A stretch of 64,000 bases of DNA from Paractinoplanes maris (GCF_023544465.1 NZ_JALPVL010000008.1:124001-188000); one strand, 5' to 3'. Positions 42,376 through 51,235 are shown, counted from the first letter of the stretch. Made by a program: numbers and translations. The notes: generated by a model not told the origin, from the sequence alone.

Positions 42376-43725
42376 ATGCCCCTGCGTCCCTCAGCACGGG
42401 CTTGGACGGTCTGGGCCGTCGGCCTCGCCGCGTACATCATCGCAGTGCTGCATCGCACCTCGCTCGGCGTGGCCGGGCTGGACGCGCAGCACCGCTTCGG
42501 CATCGGCGCCGGGGCGCTCGCCTCGTTCGCCGTGCTGCAGCTTCTCGTGTACGCCGGACTCCAGGTGCCGGTCGGGCTGTTGCTCGACCGATTCGGGTCA
42601 CTGCGACTGGTGGTCAGCGGCGGTGTGCTGATGGCGGCCGGTCAGGCGATCATGGCAACGACCGATCACGTGGGCGGTGCCGTGCTGGCCCGCATCCTGG
42701 TCGGCGCGGGCGACGCGATGACCTTCATCAGCGTGTTGCGCCTGGTGCCGCAGTGGTTCCCGGCCCGGCGGGTGCCCGTGCTGACCCAGGTGACCGGCAT
42801 CGTCGGGCAGGCCGGGCAGGTGCTGTCGGCCGTGCCGCTGGCGATCCTGCTGGCCGGCCCGGGCTGGAGCACGGCGTTCTTCGCGGCCGCGGGGGCCGGG
42901 GTCTTCGTGTCGATCGCCGCCTTCGCCGCGCTGCACGACAGCCCGGACAAGCGGATCAGCAACGGTGCCTCGATGACCATGCGGCAGCTCGGGGACAACC
43001 TGGGCAGCGCCTGGCGGCACCCGGGCACCCGGCTGGGGCTGTGGACGCACTTCACCACCCAGTTCATGGGCACGGTGTTCGCCCTGATGTGGGGGTTCCC
43101 GTTCCTGGTGGCCGGGCAGGGCCTGCCCCGTGAGACGGCGAGCGCCCTGCTCACCCTCTTCGTGCTGGTCGGCATGGCCGCCGGGCCGCTGATCGGGGTC
43201 CTCGTGCAGCGGCACCCGCTGCGCCGCTCCTGGCTGGTGCTGGGCGTGGTCGCGGTGAACGCCTCGGGCTGGGGTCTGGTGCTGGCCTGGCCGGGCCGGG
43301 CCCCCCTGCCGGTCCTGGTGCTGCTGATCGTGGCGCTGGGTCTGGGCGGCCCGGGTTCGATGATCGGTTTCGACTACGCCCGGACGTTCAACCCGGCCAG
43401 CCGCCTGGGCACCGCTACCGGAGTGGTCAACGTCGGCGGCTTCGTCGCGTCGCTGCTCTCGATCGAATTGATCGGCCTGATTCTCGACGCGCGCACCGGT
43501 GGCGGCACGAACTATGACATCGCCGACTTCAAAGTGGCCATGTCGGTGCAATACGTCTTCCTCGTGATCGGCGTCGCCGGGATCCTGCGAACCCGCAGGC
43601 TGGCCCGGCGGCGGATGGCCGAGGAAGGTATCGTGATCCGCCCGCTTCGCGAAGTGTGGGCAGAACGACGGGGTTTAGCAATCAGCCGTACGGAGAAGGC
43701 CAAGGCTTTCACGGGACGGAAGTAG
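42376..43725 (+). CDS. MFS transporter
   Basis: 449 residues with twelve membrane segments. After a short start (ARAWTVWAVGLAAYIIAVLHRTSLGVAGLDAQHRF) the family-typical LLLDRFGSLRLVVSGG motif follows. The central loop is short and a basic tail of about 40 residues ends the protein. It resembles nitrate/sugar-acid or unknown MFS groups rather than Bcr/CflA. SD GGAAGG lies 6 bases upstream. Substrate unknown. The next gene (43784) follows 58 bases later and may share the transcript. Confidence 0.85.
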   Translation: MPLRPSARAWTVWAVGLAAYIIAVLHRTSLGVAGLDAQHRFGIGAGALASFAVLQLLVYAGLQVPVGLLLDRFGSLRLVVSGGVLMAAGQAIMATTDHVGGAVLARILVGAGDAMTFISVLRLVPQWFPARRVPVLTQVTGIVGQAGQVLSAVPLAILLAGPGWSTAFFAAAGAGVFVSIAAFAALHDSPDKRISNGASMTMRQLGDNLGSAWRHPGTRLGLWTHFTTQFMGTVFALMWGFPFLVAGQGLPRETASALLTLFVLVGMAAGPLIGVLVQRHPLRRSWLVLGVVAVNASGWGLVLAWPGRAPLPVLVLLIVALGLGGPGSMIGFDYARTFNPASRLGTATGVVNVGGFVASLLSIELIGLILDARTGGGTNYDIADFKVAMSVQYVFLVIGVAGILRTRRLARRRMAEEGIVIRPLREVWAERRGLAISRTEKAKAFTGRK

Positions 43726-43783
43726 ACCCGCCAGCAGTGATCCGGCCGCCTGGAGCCGGACGTCAGTAAGGGCAGAGGAGGAC

Positions 43784-44611
43784 ATGACCGAGCACGCACC
43801 GGACCGTCTCTGGTCCGGCATCGACATCCCCAAGACCATCGCCGGAACACTCGCCGCGGTCTCCGCCGCGGTCGTGGGTTCCTTCCTCGGCGTCGCAGGA
43901 ACGCTGATCGGCGCAGCCGTGGCCAGCCTCATCGGGTCGGTCGGCACCGAGCTCTACACCCGCTTCATCAACCGCGGGAGCAAGAAGATCGTGTCGACGT
44001 TCGTGACCGCCCCGGCCGCCATCGGTACGCCGACGGTCGTGGCCGCCGAGGAGGAACTTCCCTCCGAGGAGCCGGTCGTCGAGCAGAAGCCGGCGCGCAA
44101 AGACGTGCGGTGGGGGCGGGCCGCCGCCATGGCCGGCGCGTTGTTCGTGCTGGCGATGGGCTCGCTCACGGCATTCGAGCTGCTCACCGGCAAGAGTGTG
44201 CCGGCCGCGGTCGGGCACACGACCAGTTCCACCACGACGATCGGATCCGCCTTCAGCGGCGACAACGGCACCGACGAAAAGGCGACGCCGACGCCGTCGG
44301 AGTCCGCTGCCACCGATTCCACCGAGGCACCCGCGGACGGTGAGCCGTCCGGCACGCCGACCACCGGGCCCACGGAGGACCCGGCCGCGACTCCGGCTCC
44401 GACGACCGAGCCGGTCGACCCCCAGCAGACCGGTGACACCGGTTCGGGCACCGAGCCCACGGACCAGCCCACCGACGGGGCGGACCAGCAGGACGGCACG
44501 ACGCAGGACGGCACGACCCAGGACGGCACCACTCAGGACGGCACGACTCAGGACGGCATCACGCAGGACGGCATCACGCAGGACGGCACGAACCAGCAGA
44601 GCGGAGAGTGA
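43784..44611 (+). CDS. Membrane protein with acidic Thr/Gln repeat tail
   Basis: 275 residues. The first 60 residues contain a Gly/Ala-rich hydrophobic stretch (TIAGTLAAVSAAVVGSFLGVAGTLIGAAVASLIGSVG) that could insert as a hairpin. A second membrane segment lies at AAAMAGALFVLAMGSLTAFELL, followed by a long Thr/Pro/Asp-rich segment and seven TQDGT-type repeats at the C-terminus, probably outside the membrane. GAGGAG directly precedes the start. The stop overlaps the next gene region as GTGA. Function unknown. Confidence 0.75.
   Translation: MTEHAPDRLWSGIDIPKTIAGTLAAVSAAVVGSFLGVAGTLIGAAVASLIGSVGTELYTRFINRGSKKIVSTFVTAPAAIGTPTVVAAEEELPSEEPVVEQKPARKDVRWGRAAAMAGALFVLAMGSLTAFELLTGKSVPAAVGHTTSSTTTIGSAFSGDNGTDEKATPTPSESAATDSTEAPADGEPSGTPTTGPTEDPAATPAPTTEPVDPQQTGDTGSGTEPTDQPTDGADQQDGTTQDGTTQDGTTQDGTTQDGITQDGITQDGTNQQSGE
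44489..44593. repeat. 15-bp tandem repeat encoding the TQDG tail
   Basis: Seven consecutive copies of CAGGACGGCACGACG with variants at the last five positions, in frame with the gene (15 is divisible by three). Copy number could change without breaking the gene, a common property of surface-protein tails. Confidence 0.9.
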
Positions 44612-44613
44612 CG

Positions 44614-45111
44614 ATGGATGCCAAGGGCGTATTGACCGAGGCCTTCGGGCGCCTCCCCGACCTGGTGGAGACGGCCGTGCGGGGACTCACCCCGGAGCAG
44701 CTGCGGTGGCAGCCGGGCGAGGGCTCCAACTCGATCGGCTGGCTGGTCTGGCACCTCACCCGGGTGCAGGACGACCACGTCGCCGAGGTGATGGGGACCG
44801 AGCAGGTCTACGCCACCGGTGACTGGGCGGCCCGCTTCGGGCTCAAGGACCCGTCCGAGACCGGGTACGGCCACGACGCGTCCCAGATCACCGCGGTCGC
44901 GCCGGAGAGCGCGCAGGTGCTGCTCGACTACTACCGGGCGGTGCACGACCGCACGGCCGGTTACCTGGCCGGTCTCACCGAGGCCGACCTCGACCGGGTG
45001 GTCGACGACAACTGGGATCCGCCGGTCACCCTCGGGGTCCGGCTGATCAGCGTCTATGACGACGACGCCCAGCATGCGGGGCAGGCCGCCTACGTGCGCG
45101 GGCTGCTGTAG
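44614..45111 (+). CDS. DinB-like (DUF664) family protein
   Basis: 165 residues. Four-helix DinB-type protein; visible features are LTPEQLRWQPGEGSNSIGWLVWHLTRVQDDHV and late YDDDAQHAGQAAYVRGLL, where the His residues (WHL, DDHV, QHAGQ) form the metal site of the fold. In actinobacteria such proteins include mycothiol-dependent transferases (family knowledge; substrate unknown). Start: ATG 44614 has GGAG 7 bases upstream; a GTG at 44608 overlaps the previous stop. A strong terminator follows. Confidence 0.85.
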   Translation: MDAKGVLTEAFGRLPDLVETAVRGLTPEQLRWQPGEGSNSIGWLVWHLTRVQDDHVAEVMGTEQVYATGDWAARFGLKDPSETGYGHDASQITAVAPESAQVLLDYYRAVHDRTAGYLAGLTEADLDRVVDDNWDPPVTLGVRLISVYDDDAQHAGQAAYVRGLL

Positions 45112-45123
45112 GACGAACGAGAG

Positions 45124-45154
45124 AGCGGGCGGGGAGATCCCCGCCCGCTTTTCT
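45124..45154. terminator. Rho-independent terminator
   Basis: AGCGGGCGGGG and CCCCGCCCGCT form a perfect 11-bp stem around AGAT, followed by TTTCT. It serves the DinB-like gene and, in reverse, the histidine-kinase operon ending at 45158. Confidence 0.92.
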
Positions 45155-45157
45155 GTG

Positions 45158-46627
45158 TCAGGCCGACGACGGCTCGGTCAACGGAAGCCGTACGAGGAAC
45201 TTGGTGTCACCCGGCTGGGACTCCAGCCGGATGTCGCCCCCGTGCCCGTTCACGATGATCCGGTAGGAGATGTCGAGGCCCAGACCCGTGCCCTCACCCA
45301 CCGGCTTGGTGGTGAAGAAGGGCTCGAAGACCCGCTTCTTGAGATCCTCGGGCACGCCCGGCCCGGTGTCGCCGACCGCCACCACCACGTGGTCGTCCTC
45401 GCGGTACGTCTTGATCGTCAGCGTGCCGGCACCGCTCATCGCCTGTACCGCGTTGTCGATCAGGTTGGTCCACACCTGGTTGAGCTCGGCCGGGTGAGCC
45501 GGCACCTGCGGCAGCGACCGGTCGTAGTCCTTGACGACGGTGACCCCGTTGCCGATCTTGTGGGTGAGCATCACCAGCGTGCTGTCGAGGCCGGTGTGCA
45601 CGTCGATCCACTGGTGCGCCGCCCGGTCCATCTGTGAATACTGCTTGGCCGCCGAGACCAGCGACGACACCCGGCTGGTGGCGTCCTCGATGTCGGTCAT
45701 CAGCTGCTCGGTCTCGAGCGCGTAGCCGATCCAGTGAATGGCCTGGTCGAGCAGAGCCTGGGTGCCGACCCGCTCCTCGATCAGCGTGAGGCACTCGATG
45801 TCGATGCCGCCCTGGGCGAAGACGGGAGACAGGTCCCACCCGCCGGTGACGTTGCGCTCGTCCATCCAGTCGCCGAGCTCGTCCTCGCGGTCGGCGGTCT
45901 CCATCACCGTCAGCGGCTTGGCCTTGGCCGCCCGCTCGATGACGTCCTCCTGCAGCTCGACCAGCGCCACCAGGCGCTCGGGGTCGACCTTGCCCGCGGC
46001 CAGCATGGCCAGCTTGTGCCGCATGCCGGCGACCCGCTGGCGCAGCGCGCTGGTGGCCCGCCCGGCCGCCGCGGCCGGGTTGTTGAGCTCGTGCATCAGG
46101 CCCGCCGAGAGCGCGCCGAGCGCGGTGAGGCGCTGGCGCTCGCTGACCGCGGCCTGGGTGCTGCGCATGCCCAGGGTGAGGCCCTCGAGCAGGTGGATCG
46201 CCATCGGGAACCACTCGCGCATCATGTGCCCGAAGTCGGACGCGCTCATCACGAAGAAGTCGGCGTCGTCGAGCGCGCGCATGCTCGCCATGTACCGCCG
46301 CTCGAGGCCGTCGTCGCGCAGGTAGGACTGGGTCGCGCCCATGTAGACCCCGCGTTGCTCGGTGCGGGTCGTCTCGACCTCGTCCTGACCGATCTTGCGG
46401 GTGAGCGCGATCGTGCCGCTGAGCAGGATGAAGAACTGGTCGGCGGGATCACCCTCGCGGATCACCACGCCGCCGGCCGGCATGTGCATGGTGCAGCCGT
46501 GGGCCGAGATCCAGGCCAGCTGGTCGGCGGTCAGCTTCTCGAAGAGGAACAGGGTGCGCAGGTCGTCGGGGGTGAGCGCGCCGGGATCGCAGGGGACGAG
46601 CCGGACCTCGTCGGTGGTGTCAGCCAT
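45158..46627 (-). CDS. Histidine kinase with N-terminal cyclic-nucleotide-binding-type domain
   Basis: 489 residues, no membrane segments. The N-terminal 30-155 region is a Crp/cNMP-type beta barrel (GGVVIREGDPADQFFILLSGTIALTRK). The kinase core has the phospho-accepting His179 in AGLMHELNNPAAAAGRATSALR, then an N-box (LIDNAVQAM), DTGPGVP and GTGLGLDISYRII. It lies three bases after the receiver-thioredoxin reductase fusion gene, the probable partner, so a redox or cyclic-nucleotide signal may be read here (inference). Confidence 0.9.
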   Translation of the reverse strand: MADTTDEVRLVPCDPGALTPDDLRTLFLFEKLTADQLAWISAHGCTMHMPAGGVVIREGDPADQFFILLSGTIALTRKIGQDEVETTRTEQRGVYMGATQSYLRDDGLERRYMASMRALDDADFFVMSASDFGHMMREWFPMAIHLLEGLTLGMRSTQAAVSERQRLTALGALSAGLMHELNNPAAAAGRATSALRQRVAGMRHKLAMLAAGKVDPERLVALVELQEDVIERAAKAKPLTVMETADREDELGDWMDERNVTGGWDLSPVFAQGGIDIECLTLIEERVGTQALLDQAIHWIGYALETEQLMTDIEDATSRVSSLVSAAKQYSQMDRAAHQWIDVHTGLDSTLVMLTHKIGNGVTVVKDYDRSLPQVPAHPAELNQVWTNLIDNAVQAMSGAGTLTIKTYREDDHVVVAVGDTGPGVPEDLKKRVFEPFFTTKPVGEGTGLGLDISYRIIVNGHGGDIRLESQPGDTKFLVRLPLTEPSSA

Positions 46628-46630
46628 GGG

Positions 46631-48289
46631 TTACTGAGCCTCCAGGTAGCGGTGGACCAGCGTGACGGCCATCGCGCCCTCGCCGACCGCCGAGGCCACC
46701 CGTTTGACCGAGTTGGCCCGGACGTCGCCGGCGGCAAAGATGCCGGGAACACTGCACTCCAAGTAGAACGGATCCCGCTCCCGATCCCATCCCTTCGGAC
46801 GGGTGCCATTTGAGAGCAGGTCGGGCCCGGTGTAGACGAAGCCCTTCTCGTCCCGGGCGACCGACTGGCCCAGCCAGTCGGTGCGCGGCTCGGCACCGAT
46901 GAAGACGAAGAGGTAACCGCACTCGACGGTGGTGCTCACGCCTTCCTTGCTGTCGCAGATCGTGATCGCCTGGAGGTGGCCGTCGCCCTGGGCGCTGAGC
47001 ACCTCGCAGCGGGTGCGCACCCGGATGTTGTCGATCTTGTTGAGCTGCTGGATCAGGTAGTACGACATCGACGCCTCGAGCGAGTCGCCCCGCACCAGCA
47101 GGGTCACCGTCCGGGCGTACCGGGAGAAGAACAGCGCCGCCTGCCCGGCCGAGTTGGCCCCGCCGACGATGTAGACGTCGGTGCCGGCGCAGGAGGGGCC
47201 CTCGGTCGAAGCCGAGCCGTAGTAGACGCCCGAGCCGGTCAGCTCGGCCACGCCGTCGGCGATCAGCGGCCGGTAGGAGACGCCGGTGGCCAGCACGATC
47301 GAGTGGGCCGAGACCTCGCCGCCGTCGGCGAAGGTCAGCGTGCGGGCCGAGCCGTCCTGGCGCAGACCGGTGACGTCGCGGGTGTTGAGCACCTCGGCCG
47401 AGAACTTGCCGGCCTGGCGGCGGGCCCGGTCGGTGAGCTGGGCGCCGGAGATGCCGTCGGGGAAGCCCAGGTAGTTCTCGATGCGCGAGCTCTGACCGGC
47501 CTGGCCGCCGACCGCGCGCCGCTCGACCAGCAGCGTCCGGAGCCCCTCGGAGGCGCCGTAGACGGCCGCCCCCAGCCCGGCCGGGCCGCCGCCGACGATG
47601 ATCAGGTCGTAGAAATCGCGCCCCGGGGCGGTGGAGAGGCCGACCGCCTCGGCCACCTCGGTGCTGCTGGGCTGGGCCATCGCCCGGCCGTCGGCCGTCA
47701 CCACCAGCGGGATCGACTCGGGGCCGACCCCCGCCGCCTCGAGCAGGCGGCGGCCCTCGGGCTCGTCGGCGCCCAGCCATTTGTAGGGCACCAGGTTGCG
47801 GGCCAGGAAGTCGCGGATCTCGTACGACGGCTCGCTCCACCGGTGGCCGACGACCCGGATGTCCTCGGTCTCGCGGTCGCCGGTGGCCAGCCACGCGTCG
47901 AGCAGCGCGTCGAGCACCGGATAGAGCTTCTCCTCCGGCGGGTCCCACGGCTTGAGCAGGTAGTGGTCGACGTCGACGACGTTGATCGCCTGGATGGCGG
48001 CGTCGGTGTCGGCGTACGCCGTCAGCAGCGCGCGCCGCGCGTTGGGGAACAGGTCCATCGCCTGCTCCAGGAACTCGATGCCGTTGACCTGGGGCATCCG
48101 GTAGTCGGCGAGGATGACGGCGACCCGGCCGCCGCGCAGCTTGAGCTCCCGGAGCGCCTCCAGGGCCTCGGCGGCGGAGGAGGCGCGAACGATGCGGTAC
48201 TGGTCGCCGTAGCGACGGCGCAGGTCACGGGCGATCGCCCGGGAGACAGCGGGGTCGTCGTCGACGGTCAGGATCGCGGGGTGGCCCAT
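46631..48289 (-). CDS. Response-regulator receiver fused to thioredoxin-reductase-like flavoprotein
   Basis: 552 residues. Residues 1-125 are a receiver domain (VDDDPAVSRAIARDL, phospho-acceptor Asp62 in ILADYRMPQ, Lys in HYLLKPWD). From about 215 a thioredoxin-reductase-like FAD enzyme follows (IVGGGPAGLGAAVYGASEGL; NADPH motif VYIVGGANSAGQAALFFSRYA; late GIFAAGDVRANSVKRVASAVGEGAMAV). The redox CxxC of thioredoxin reductase is missing: the equivalent place reads SASTEGPSCAG with only one Cys. So it is unlikely to reduce thioredoxin directly. It is coupled to the cNMP-domain kinase downstream. Confidence 0.9.
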   Translation of the reverse strand: MGHPAILTVDDDPAVSRAIARDLRRRYGDQYRIVRASSAAEALEALRELKLRGGRVAVILADYRMPQVNGIEFLEQAMDLFPNARRALLTAYADTDAAIQAINVVDVDHYLLKPWDPPEEKLYPVLDALLDAWLATGDRETEDIRVVGHRWSEPSYEIRDFLARNLVPYKWLGADEPEGRRLLEAAGVGPESIPLVVTADGRAMAQPSSTEVAEAVGLSTAPGRDFYDLIIVGGGPAGLGAAVYGASEGLRTLLVERRAVGGQAGQSSRIENYLGFPDGISGAQLTDRARRQAGKFSAEVLNTRDVTGLRQDGSARTLTFADGGEVSAHSIVLATGVSYRPLIADGVAELTGSGVYYGSASTEGPSCAGTDVYIVGGANSAGQAALFFSRYARTVTLLVRGDSLEASMSYYLIQQLNKIDNIRVRTRCEVLSAQGDGHLQAITICDSKEGVSTTVECGYLFVFIGAEPRTDWLGQSVARDEKGFVYTGPDLLSNGTRPKGWDRERDPFYLECSVPGIFAAGDVRANSVKRVASAVGEGAMAVTLVHRYLEAQ

Positions 48290-48299
48290 GGCAGGTACC

Positions 48300-49469
48300 T
48301 CAGCTATCGACAGTTGGCGTGGCGAGGAGATCGGCGAACTCGGGGTGGCGGTCCAGATATCCGATGACGAAGGGGCAACTCGGCACGACCGGGGTGGCCC
48401 GGCTGCGGGCGTCCTCGAGCGCGGCGGTGGCCAGCCGGCTGGCCAGGCCGCGGCCCGAGAAGGACTGCTCGATGTCGGTGTGCATCAGCTCGATCTGGCC
48501 GCCGTGGCGGCGATAGTGCAGCACGCCGGCCACCTCGCCGCCGAGCAGCAGCTCGTAGCGCTGCCGCTCGAAGCTGTCGACGACCACGGCGTCGCCCGAG
48601 TCGGGCACGCCGACCTGGGCGCTGCCCTCGACGCGCAGCTTGCGGCGGGCCCGCTCGTAGAAGCTGGTGTTGCCCAGCCGGATCACCTGCGCGGCGGCCG
48701 GGACAGGCTGGATGCAGAGCCGGTCGTCGGGACCGGCGTAGCCCTCGATGATGCCGTCCACCTCGATGGCCAGCCGGCCGCTGGTGGGCAGGACGTCGAG
48801 GTCGAGCTGCTCCTGCAGGGCCAGCATGAGCGGGCGGTTGAACGACGAGTGCGCGGCCGAGGCGGTGACGATCAGACCCTCGACGTTGGGGGAGACGATC
48901 GGGCCGCCGGCCGAGAAGCTGTAGGCCGTCGAGCCGGTCGGCGTGGCCACGATGACCGCGTCGGCCGCGTAGTTGACGAAGTTCTTCTTCTCGACCGAGA
49001 TGCCGATCGCGGCCAGCCCGTCGCCGGGCACCCGGACCATGGCGATGTCGTTGAACGCCGACACCTCCCGGCCGTCGGGCAGCGTCGTGCGGACCGCGGT
49101 GCGCGCCTCGATCGTGAACTTGTGCTCGTCGATCGCCGACAACGCGGCGGGCAGATCGGGCAGGTCGACCTCGGCCAGGAAGCCCAGCCGGCCCACGTTG
49201 ACCCCGAGCACCGGCGTCTTGCGCCCCTCGACCAGCCGCATGGTGCGCAGCATGGTGCCGTCACCACCCAGGCTGACCAGCAGGCCGGCCCGCTCGACCA
49301 TCTCCTCCGGGGTGACCGCGACCGCGTCGCAGTCGATGCGGTTGATCTCGTCGTGCAGGCCGAGCACGGTGACATCGCGGCGGTCGGCCCATTTCACGAT
49401 CGCGTCGATCGCCGACCCGCAGTCGCGCCGGGGGTGCAGCACCAGGCCCACGACCTTGACCATGCCCAT
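48300..49469 (-). CDS. nadK: NAD kinase fused to a GNAT-like domain
   Basis: 389 residues. Residues 1-285 are an ATP/polyphosphate-dependent NAD kinase, which makes NADP from NAD: SLGGDGTMLRTMR (GGDGT at 68-72), NVGRLGFLAEVD, and ATPTGSTAYSFSAGGP (176-190). About 100 residues follow that normal NAD kinases lack: VVVDSFERQRYELLLGGEVAGVLHYRR, MHTDIEQSFSGRGLASRLATAALEDARSR, CPFVIGYLDRHPEFADLL. This is a small GNAT domain of the YjdJ-like class. The reading frame is continuous with no stop or frameshift between the parts. A gap of ten bases separates it from the receiver-reductase gene downstream on the same strand. Confidence 0.9.
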   Translation of the reverse strand: MGMVKVVGLVLHPRRDCGSAIDAIVKWADRRDVTVLGLHDEINRIDCDAVAVTPEEMVERAGLLVSLGGDGTMLRTMRLVEGRKTPVLGVNVGRLGFLAEVDLPDLPAALSAIDEHKFTIEARTAVRTTLPDGREVSAFNDIAMVRVPGDGLAAIGISVEKKNFVNYAADAVIVATPTGSTAYSFSAGGPIVSPNVEGLIVTASAAHSSFNRPLMLALQEQLDLDVLPTSGRLAIEVDGIIEGYAGPDDRLCIQPVPAAAQVIRLGNTSFYERARRKLRVEGSAQVGVPDSGDAVVVDSFERQRYELLLGGEVAGVLHYRRHGGQIELMHTDIEQSFSGRGLASRLATAALEDARSRATPVVPSCPFVIGYLDRHPEFADLLATPTVDS

Positions 49470-49586
49470 CCAGCGCCCCGCCCCTCGTCCGACTCGACAT
49501 CACAGCCTTGCACGTCCGCCCCCCGATCGGCGAGGGCAGGCGACGGAGCACACGTGGTTCATTCGGGCAGGTTTCCTTCCGGTTTC

Positions 49587-49602
49587 TTGACAGCGTTGTC
49601 AC
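49587..49602. promoter_or_regulatory. Second LacI-type operator, upstream of the protease-lectin gene
   Basis: TTGACAGCGTTGTCAC, identical at 15 of 16 positions to the site at 2938-2953 and carrying the same perfect TGACA-N4-TGTCA inverted repeat. Its first six bases are a TTGACA -35-like hexamer on the plus strand, 59 bases before the gene's ATG. The LacI protein at 3187-4203 is a candidate ligand (inference). Confidence 0.6.
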
Positions 49603-49660
49603 ACATAGACAGCCTCCGATTAATCCCCGTTTTTCCCGGCGCACTGAAAGGACCTCCGAC

Positions 49661-51163
49661 ATGCGCCTCCGTTGGTTGGCGATCGCTGCTGCAGCGGTCA
49701 CCGTCGGCACCCTCAGTCCCCTTCCCGTCCAGGCCGCCGCCCCCGCGACCGACATCGACCCCGGCATGCTCAGCGCCATGCGCCGCGACCTCAAGCTGGA
49801 CGACTCCCAGATCGCGACCCGGCTGCGCACCGAGGCCGCCGCCCCCGTGGTCGAGAAGCGCCTGAAGGCCAAGCTCGGCTCGGCCTTCGCCGGCGCCTGG
49901 ATCCCCGAGGGATCCGAGCGACTGACGGTCGCGGTCACCGACGCTTCCGCCGCGGCTTCCGTACGGGCGGAGGGCGCCGACCCCCGTGTCGTGGCTCACA
50001 GCGGTGGCGATCTGGCGTCGACGCGTACGGCTCTGGACAAGCGCGCTTCCCGGGCGCGGGCTTCCGTGGTGCGCGGCTGGTATGTCGACACCCCGAACAA
50101 CCGGGTCGTCGTGATGGCCGCCCCGGGGTCCGAGAAGTCGGCGCGGGAGTTCGCCGCGGGCGCCGGCGATGTCACGGTGGTCACCGCCGAGCAGCCGCGC
50201 ACGATGTACGACACCCGCGGCGGCGACCAGTACGTGATCAACGGGAACACGCTGTGCTCGGTCGGCTTCTCGGTGGCCGGCGGCTTCGTCACCGCGGGGC
50301 ACTGCGGTGGCACCGGCAGCCCGACGCTCGGCTACAACAACGTCGCCCAGGGCACCTTCGCCGGCTCGTCGTTCCCCGGCAACGACTACGCCTGGGTGCG
50401 GACCAACGGCAACTGGACCTCGCAGCCGTGGGTCAACAACTACTCGGGCGGCAACGTCACCGTGGCCGGCTCGCAGGACGCGGCGATCGGCAGCTCGATC
50501 TGCCGCTCCGGGCGCACCACCGGCTGGCGCTGCGGCACCCTGCTCGGCCGCAACGAGACGATCGTCTATTCGCAGGGCGCCGTCTCGGGCCTGTCCCGCA
50601 GCAACGCGTGCGCCGAGCCGGGTGACTCGGGCGGCTCGTGGATCTCGGGCAACCAGGCGCAGGGTGTGACCTCGGGCGGCAGCGGCAACTGCTCCAGCGG
50701 CGGCACGATGTGGTTCCAGCCGGTCAACGAGATCCTGTCGGTCTACGGCCTGTCGCTGACCACCACCGGCGGTGGCTCGGGCGGGTCGGCGGTGATCAGC
50801 AACCTGAACGGCAAGTGCCTCGACGTGCCCAACGGCAACTTCGCGGACGGCGTAAGGGTGCAGATGTGGAACTGCAACGGCACCCCCGCCCAGCAGTGGA
50901 ACTTCGTGAACGGCACGCTGCAGACGTCGAACAACAAGTGCCTCGACGTGGCGTGGGGCTCGACGGCCAACGGCACCGTCATCCAGATCGCCGGCTGCAG
51001 CGGCAACCCGGCCCAGCAGTTCGTGCTCTCGGCGGCCGGTGACCTGGTCAACCCGCAGGCCAACAAGTGCGTGGACATCGACGCCTGGAACGCCAACGAG
51101 GGCGCCGTGCTGGTCCTCTGGGAGTGCACCGGCGGCGCCAACCAGAAGTGGCGCCGCGGCTGA
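49661..51163 (+). CDS. Secreted streptogrisin-type serine protease with C-terminal ricin-type lectin domain
   Basis: 500 residues. Signal peptide (to about residue 26), then a pro-domain (residues 30-180; ends around QPRTMYDTRGGDQ), then the S1E catalytic domain with His214 (TAGHCGG), Asp242 (GNDYAWVR) and Ser323 (EPGDSGGSW). After a Gly-rich linker (TTGGGSGG) a beta-trefoil ricin/CBM13 domain follows with three repeats, each with the QxW-like end (QMWNCNGTPAQQWNF, IQIAGCSGNPAQQF, LVLWECTGGANQKW). The lectin should bring the protease to polysaccharides. AAAGGA precedes the ATG. Confidence 0.95.
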   Translation: MRLRWLAIAAAAVTVGTLSPLPVQAAAPATDIDPGMLSAMRRDLKLDDSQIATRLRTEAAAPVVEKRLKAKLGSAFAGAWIPEGSERLTVAVTDASAAASVRAEGADPRVVAHSGGDLASTRTALDKRASRARASVVRGWYVDTPNNRVVVMAAPGSEKSAREFAAGAGDVTVVTAEQPRTMYDTRGGDQYVINGNTLCSVGFSVAGGFVTAGHCGGTGSPTLGYNNVAQGTFAGSSFPGNDYAWVRTNGNWTSQPWVNNYSGGNVTVAGSQDAAIGSSICRSGRTTGWRCGTLLGRNETIVYSQGAVSGLSRSNACAEPGDSGGSWISGNQAQGVTSGGSGNCSSGGTMWFQPVNEILSVYGLSLTTTGGGSGGSAVISNLNGKCLDVPNGNFADGVRVQMWNCNGTPAQQWNFVNGTLQTSNNKCLDVAWGSTANGTVIQIAGCSGNPAQQFVLSAAGDLVNPQANKCVDIDAWNANEGAVLVLWECTGGANQKWRRG

Positions 51164-51178
51164 TCCGGCCCCTGAACC

Positions 51179-51211
51179 GGCGTGGTGCCGTCGCGGCAGC
51201 GGCACCACGCC
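51179..51211. terminator. GC-rich terminator-like hairpin
   Basis: GGCGTGGTGCCG and CGGCACCACGCC form a perfect 12-bp stem around a 9-base loop, 16 bases after the protease-lectin stop and 25 bases before the convergent gene end. There is no T-run. Confidence 0.75.
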
Positions 51212-51235
51212 TCAGGAACACTCGGGTCGGCGCTG

